Position numbers and translations under genes: made by a program | Part shown: one piece after another, positions 58,690 through 64,000 of the stretch | Numbering within the stretch: the stretch's first letter is position 1 | Layout of the letters: each line of letters begins with the position of its first letter | Assembly: GCA_024500155.1 (NCBI GenBank) | Contig: CM044871.1 | Location: 78,848,402 to 78,912,401 of the forward strand | DNA: 64,000 nt | Direction: 5' to 3' | Source: Chenopodium formosanum | Lineage: Eukaryota; Streptophyta; Magnoliopsida; Caryophyllales; Amaranthaceae | Notes under the pieces: model-generated | The model's input: the letters and a program-made list of their open reading frames with translations, nothing else | Told to the model about the DNA's origin: nothing | The model's database searches: none

Positions 58690-59425
58690 CAGAGTAACAC
58701 TAATATATTACTCCGTACTCAGAATCATTTTTTTTTCTTTTTTTTAAGAGTGGTTTAAGATTTGAGATTTTAGCATTCACATTCATCTCATGTCAATATG
58801 TCATACATGGACAACATCAAGACATGTAGTGAGGACTTGATATAGGAAATTTTTTACATAATATTACTATATCCTTCGTACTAAAGTAATCACCAAAATT
58901 ATTCTAGAAGTACACGTGTGTGATTATATTAAAAAATTTCCCGCCAAAAACCTTTTTTCCCCTTAAAAAATAATAAGATAATTAATACGAGTAAAAAAAA
59001 TAAAGCATACATAATAGAACAATAACAACTTTAATAAATAAAATATTAAATATATACAAAATCTGTAACAAATACAAGCTTGTATAATTATATAAGGGTA
59101 AGTGTTGTATGAGGCTAGCCACACGATGTGACCACATTAGTTTATAAGAGTAATCTTTATTTATATGTGTGAATAACTTTATTTTTTCATAAGAGTAACC
59201 CCATGTTGTCCATAAAAGTAACTCAAATTCATTATACAAGTGAAATCAAGTAATTTAATAATAAGTAAACCTCATTTGTTCATTTAAGTAACCCTTATTA
59301 TTGTTTTGTTTTAAAAAATAAAAAAATAATTTCACCTATTTAACAGACTAACCTTTTTTTTCCCATTTAAGTAACCTACATACGTTCTCTCTTTGCTCAT
59401 CATCGTAACCCCATATTCCTTCTTT
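58690..59425. other. Intergenic stretch with left half of an inverted-repeat element
   Basis: No gene. From about 59090 the string TATATAAGGGTAAGTG...GGCTAGCCACACGATGTG is the inverse of CACCACGTGGCTAGCCACATATAA at 59936-59960, so a MITE-like element may surround the solo LTR at 59431. Confidence 0.4.
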
Positions 59426-59430
59426 ATATG

Positions 59431-59911
59431 TGTTTAGGGTAATTTTACCCCGCCACGTGGTCCAATCAAAGGATGACACGTGTCAGCCTCAGGATGGCCC
59501 AAAGTGGACCAATCTCTGCTTGACACGTGTCACTCCAGAAAATAAGGGAAAAAGGCAGCCTTCAGGCCCAAATCCCGAGAAAGCCGCAAAGCGGCGCAGC
59601 TTACCACTGATCAAGGTACAATGACCTAATCGGGGGCACAAATCCCAAAGACCCTATAAAGAGGGAGATGTCCCTCTTTTTGAGGGCACGCTTTTTATCA
59701 TTTATTACACATTTACTCTTTGATAGAGACATCCTGAGGTTGGAATCCGAGCAGATCTCTACCTAAATTTCCGCACCTTTTTCCCCCTTCAAGTTTCTAA
59801 CTTGTGCGTCGGAGGCGGAGCACCACCCAACCGGTGTCTCCATTTGTTTTGCAGGTACAGCTTGCCCCGGAACAAGTATAACTCTCCCGAGGGACAAAAA
59901 CACCCAAAACA
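59431..59911 (+). mobile_element. Solo LTR of second Tat family, TSD ATATG
   Basis: 481 bp, TGTTTAGGGTAATTTTACCC...CACCCAAAACA, with ATATG at 59426-59430 and 59912-59916. A close copy lies at 61997-62488. It contains CTATAAAGAGGG as a probable TATA region and CACGTGTC words. Confidence 0.88.
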
Positions 59912-60270
59912 ATATGTGTATATATGAAGTAGCCACACCACGTGGCTAGCCACATATAAGAGTGTGTGATTATATAAATATAATTTTTTTCCTGTGAACA
60001 TCTGATCGTTTCTCGAGCAAAGAATTAGTAATTGAATATATTAATGACAAACTTGAAATTATCAAAACAAATTTTCTTATGTATATTTTTTTATGCATAT
60101 CTAATGTTCTACATAATTTTTAATTTTTTTTTTATCAAGTATGTATTTTTGATGTATTTGTGATTATATACGCAACGTTTATGCATTGATGTACAACATT
60201 TGGCTTATTAGAACACACTTCGGCCCCGTTCTTTAGAGCTACTCTGCTCTGCTTTGCTTTGCTTTGCTAT
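59912..60270. other. Flank duplicated at 62489-62845
   Basis: ATATGTGTATATATGAAGTA...GCTTTGCTAT is repeated nearly base for base after the second LTR copy, with a handful of differences. It is non-coding. It ends with a CTCTGCTCTGCTTTGC repeat that follows CGGCCCCGTTCTTTAGAGC. Confidence 0.8.
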
Positions 60271-60426
60271 TGTAGACACCCATTTGTGTCTCCCCAAAAC
60301 CAAACCCAGTGATGAGTACCTTTCACGTCGAATGAAGTGAAAGTGTGGAAAGTTTAGTGTTGCAAAAAGTTTTAATTTCTTTTCTCAGGCGGAAAGTTTA
60401 GTGTGGAAAGTTTAGTGTTGCGGAAA
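60271..60426 (+). repeat. LTR C fragment and filler junction
   Basis: The first ~117 bases repeat the start of the LTR at 62846 (TGTAGACACCCATTTGTG) up to CTTTTCTC at 60387. About 39 bases of AGGCGGAAAGTTTAGTGTGG-type sequence, copied from the immediately preceding region, then lead into the Tat interior. Confidence 0.75.
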
Positions 60427-61626
60427 GCTACTACAGACGGATATAAACTCAGGCGCATACGTTTGGTAAACATGTGCCCTAGCCCGCAGGCGGCTAGAAA
60501 GCACTCGTCCCTGAACCAGGCGCTCTTGGGGATCCAGTTCTTGGGGACCTTTATTGTCTCCCGGGTTGACAAGGTCGCGTCTGTGAAGCCAAAAAATTCT
60601 GCCTCAATGATCTTGTCAAAGTCTTCCTCTGGAACCCGCGGAAGAGCACACTTCCGGCCCAACAAGTCGGGCTTCTTATTGTATAGACAGAATTTATATT
60701 TCTCCCGTCTGGTTGGAGCTGACATCAGGAAGAACCTGTGCTTCAAGCCGTCGAATTTCGAGACCTTGTCCAAGGTCATCATATATTGGGGCTGCGTGGT
60801 TAGAGTGTACCACGCCCTCCATCAGCCCGGGCTTCTGCTAAGATAATGCATGCTAGCAAAAGCCTCCCAGCTAGGGTTAAGCCCTTGAAACTCGCAGGCG
60901 GCAACATACCCCAGAATGTTTGTCCAAGAGTTGGGGGTAAGTTGCCAGACTCCGAGGCCGTAGCCTCTCAAAATTGCCTTCACCGCCTGGTGAAGGGGAA
61001 AGCGGAGACCAGCCTTGAACGCCGCCTCATAACAGCCGAAATAGCTGTTGGCGTTCTCCTGATCGTCCTCCCAGGCGACGGTGCCATTCTCAGGCGGTAC
61101 CCGGATCCTATTCCCGTCTCCAAGCGGGTGCATTTTAGTGAAATTCTTCAAGTTCTCCTCCATTTGGATCCGGTCCTTGGAGGAGATGTGGATGTTGAAG
61201 GGATCATCCTTCTCATTCCACTTTTTCCTTTCTTCCTCCTCGCTATCCGGAAGCGGGGGTAAATCGTCACAACTCTCAGAGGTAGAGGCGGAGCTGTCGC
61301 TCTCCGTCTCCTCCTCACTTTGACCCAAGGGGGCAGAGACGGCCTCGTCCCCGCCTTGGTCGCACTCTTCCAAAAAAGAGTCAGCAAGGGTTGAAGGGGC
61401 GCGCGGAGGGGATCTCTCCAGAGCCGTCTGGTCACCCTGACTGGACGTTTCTCCCTTGCATTATCCGAGCCATTGTGTCCTGCACAGACACGTAACTGGT
61501 CGGAATCCGAGGCAAAGGGTGGTCCCAACACCCCGAGACGATACTCCCAGTCCTAGACTCAGCCGTCCCTGGTGACCGGCTGGACTCTAACCTAGGTCGT
61601 GCCGTGTGTGTTGGTGATGCATCCAT
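60424..61626 (-). pseudogene. Antisense ORF of second Tat family (PF04195-like), truncated
   Basis: It starts MDASPTHTARPRLESSRSPG at 61626, followed by an acidic stretch (EEETESDSSASTSESCDDLP). The core from 61100 down reads AVKAILRGYGLGVWQLTPNS, then ILGYVAACEFQGLNPSWEAF and WRAWYTLTTQPQYMMTLDKV, the same domain type as the antisense ORF at 32757 (shared L-QLTP-S...Y...C-F pattern). A frame change between 61432 and 61373, and a stop near 60820, break it. Its 3' end is lost at the junction near 60426. It runs opposite to the adjacent LTR (61997), that is, antisense to the element, as in the first Tat element. Confidence 0.65.
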
Positions 61627-61996
61627 TTATTGCAAAAAATATGTACAAGCGGTGAAAAAAGAAAAAGAGCTGAGAGAGGTAGAGACGGTACCTTTTGAAG
61701 AGATATCTGAAACTAGGCGGGTCCGGCTAGGTCTCTGGAGGACGAGCTTTCTTGCTTGCGCCTGACTCAAACGGATGACTTCTGCTCTCTCAAAGTTCTC
61801 TCTAGAAAATTTTTTGTAAACGTACCAAAAATTATGAGGGTAAACGACTATATATAGAGGGTAAATACGGGGGTATTTCCGTAATTTACCCGGAAGGTGA
61901 ACGGTTACTCTTTAATGGTAAAATTACCGCCAATCGGAGCGTGACACATGTCACAGATGCCACGTGGCGTGCCACGTCACATCTGTGAGGGGAAAA
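61627..61996 (+). other. 3' untranslated region and PPT of second Tat family
   Basis: This includes the inverted-repeat-rich stretch GTGACACATGTCACAG...GCCACGTGGCGTGCCACGTC (61940-61985) and the polypurine tract GAGGGGAAAA just before the LTR. On the minus strand it is the promoter side of the antisense ORF. Confidence 0.6.
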
Positions 61997-62488
61997 TGTT
62001 TAGGGTAATTTTACCCCGCCACGTGGTCCAATCAGAGGATGACACGTGTCAGCCTCATGATGGCCCAAAGTGGACCAACCTCTGCTTTACACGTGTCACT
62101 CCAGAAAATAAGGGAAAAAAGGCGGCCTTCAGGCCCAAATCCCGAGAAAGCCGCAAAGCGGCGCAGCCCACCACTGATCAGGGTACAGTGACCTAATCAG
62201 GGGCACAAATCCCAAAGACCCTATAAAGAGGGAGATGTCCCTCTTTTTTAGGGCACGTTTTTTGATCATTTATTACACATTTTTTCTTTGATAGAGACAT
62301 CCTGAGCTTGGAATCCGAGCAGATCTCTACCTAAATTTCCGCACCTTTTTCCCCCTTCAAGTTTCTAACTTGTGCGTCGGAGGCGGAGCACCACCCAACC
62401 GGTGTCTCCGTTTGTTTTGCAGGTACAGCTCGCCCCGGATCAGTCTTCGTGTTGTAACTCTCCCGAGGGACAAAAACACCCAAACACA
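61997..62488 (+). repeat. 3' LTR of second Tat family
   Basis: TGTTTAGGGTAATTTTACCC...CACCCAAACACA, followed by ATATG (62489-62493), the same five bases that flank the solo LTR at 59431. It is similar to that copy with scattered substitutions. Confidence 0.85.
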
Positions 62489-62845
62489 ATATGTGTATAT
62501 ATAAAGTAGCCACACCACGTGGCTAGCCACATATAAGAGTGTGTGATTATATAAATATAATTTTTTTCCTGTGAACATCTGATCGTTTCTCGAGCAAAGA
62601 ATTAGTAATTGAATATATTAATGACAAACTTGAAATTATCAAAACAAATTTTCTTATGTATATTTTTTATGCATTTCTAATGTTCTACATAATTTTAAAT
62701 TTTTTTTTATCAAGTATGTATTTTTGATGTATTTGTGATAATATACGCAACGTTTATGCATTGATGTACAACATTTGGCTTATTAGAACACACTTCGGCC
62801 CCGTTCTTTAGAGCTGCTCTGCTCTACTTTGCTTTGCTCTGCTAT
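62489..62845. other. Second copy of the duplicated flank
   Basis: It repeats 59912-60270. Non-coding. Confidence 0.8.
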
Positions 62846-64000
62846 TGTAGACACCCATTTGTGTCTCCCCAAAACCAAACCCAGTGATGAGTACCTTTCA
62901 CGTCGAATGAAGTGAAAGTGTGGAAAGTTTAGTGTTGCGGAAAGTTTTAATTTCTTTTCTCTTCTCTCTGTTTTTGAAAACCTATTTTAAGAAAATAGCC
63001 AATTCAGTTTGGTTGGTCCATGATATGGGTCCAAAAGTAGTGTAGTTGGATAGGGCTTGAAAAGAGTTTTCCAACGATATATTATAAGCCCAATTCAGAT
63101 GAATATTGAGGAAATAATGGCCAAATTACTGAACTGAGCTTGGTTTGAGCTTTATATGCGGTCCAATGATCTAGAGGAGGGCCTAATATAGATTTATCAT
63201 TCCTAATACAATTAGGAATGGTTTTAGTCTTCTAGATTCCTCTAGAAGGTTCTTTTCATTCCTAATTGAATTAGCATTGATAAATTGACTTTTGTTGACT
63301 TTTTAGAGTTTTGATCAGAATCAAAGAACGTTTTTGAGGAAAATACGATTGTATCCTCCTGTACGGCAATTTCTATCTGATTTTAAGAAAACGCGTGAAT
63401 TTCTGAGTCAACGCCAAACGCCAGCTGTAGCGCTTGGCGCCTGGCGCTAGCCTTAGCGTCTGGCACTAAGGTCAGCGTTTGGCGCTAATCTAGCTTTTTG
63501 CGTCAGAACTCTGTTTTTGATGTTTTATCTTTTTGGTTGATTTTCTCTATAAATAGTTTTCTAAAAACCCCGTTTTGATTCACCAACTCTCATCAAGATT
63601 TTCTTGATTTCTCTCTCTCTCTCTCTTTTCTAAACTAGCCTTTTCTCAAATACAAAATTCCGCATTCGCAAGACTTAGATACACCTAGCATTGTTCGAAG
63701 TTGCCTTCGCCTTGGACGTGAAAGGTTTTAATTTCTGAGGGTTTGGTCCCAAATCTCTGTTTCAATTATTTAATTAAATTGTTTTGTTTATTATTTTCCT
63801 TGAAGTTACTAACGTGTGTATTTTGTTATTAGAAAGAGGTACGAGGCATCCAAGTAAGTACTTTATTTGTTTTATTGATTTTATGATATAGAAATCATGT
63901 TTAGGTTGTTATTATAAATTCCTAGTATCATGTCTAGGGTAACTTTAATATTAAGTATGATTTAAAGTATGATGCTTCCTATGTTCTTCTTAATATTTAT
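62846..64000 (+). mobile_element. LTR C, third copy of the A/B family, cut by window end
   Basis: It starts TGTAGACACCCATTTGTGTC and runs opposite to A and B. A TATA box (CTATAAATAG, near 63550) followed by a CT-rich leader (TCTCTCTCTC) supports this as the true LTR direction. GGCGCCTGGCGCTAG palindromes are at 63411-63485. The end lies outside the window, so solo or full-length status is unknown. Confidence 0.85.

Overview
The window is plant nuclear DNA, almost certainly from a eudicot. It is AT-rich, its one host gene is intron-rich, and it carries typical plant Ty1/copia, Ty3/gypsy (Tat), CACTA, hAT, Harbinger and Helitron sequences. Several tracts resemble TACTCCGTAC-type repeats that I associate with Caryophyllales, but that is a weak taxonomic hint. 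I see no bacterial genes, rRNA, tRNA or CRISPR.

The only intact host gene I can support is an eight-exon + strand gene at 18703-25544. Its splice junctions join in frame to a 395-aa 2-oxoglutarate/Fe(II) dioxygenase of the prolyl-4-hydroxylase-like type, with an HxD...H...R active site. Its introns hold a long-TIR element with a second element inside it, a LINE remnant and a Harbinger-type MITE. Upstream (1-18560) lie two decayed minus-strand coding relics and a pair of inverted ~2.5-kb LTR-like elements. A solo LTR, a 5'-truncated Sirevirus-like copia relic split by a CACTA element, a 41-bp micro-MITE and a short Helitron follow.

From 25998 to 58689 the window is a nest of transposons. A Tat-lineage gypsy element runs from 26309 to 56950 (TSD GTTTT on both sides), with gag-pol on the minus strand and a spliced antisense ORF on the plus strand. 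It sits next to the 3' end of a Sirevirus-like copia element (LTR 57051-58689). The Tat element has been hit by a 5.5-kb segment carrying a hAT transposase gene and a 131-133-bp tandem array (26602-32103), a 520-bp hAT-like MITE (36108-36627), a complete-ended copia element (37800-49884, TSD GCCTT) and a solo LTR (51280-53317, TSD ACGGT). The copia element holds two further solo LTRs (40888-42898, TSD ATGGT; 47431-49081, TSD ATACA). Target-site duplications read directly from the sequence give the order of insertion.

The right end (58690-64000) holds a solo LTR and a partial element of the same second Tat family, arranged as a tandem duplication of LTR plus flank. The junction at 60387-60426 carries short locally copied filler. 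I found no convincing new defence or metabolic system. The points most worth checking are the spliced antisense ORFs of two Tat families, the filler-bearing duplication, the inverted LTR pair and the recurring GC-rich palindromes inside unrelated LTRs.
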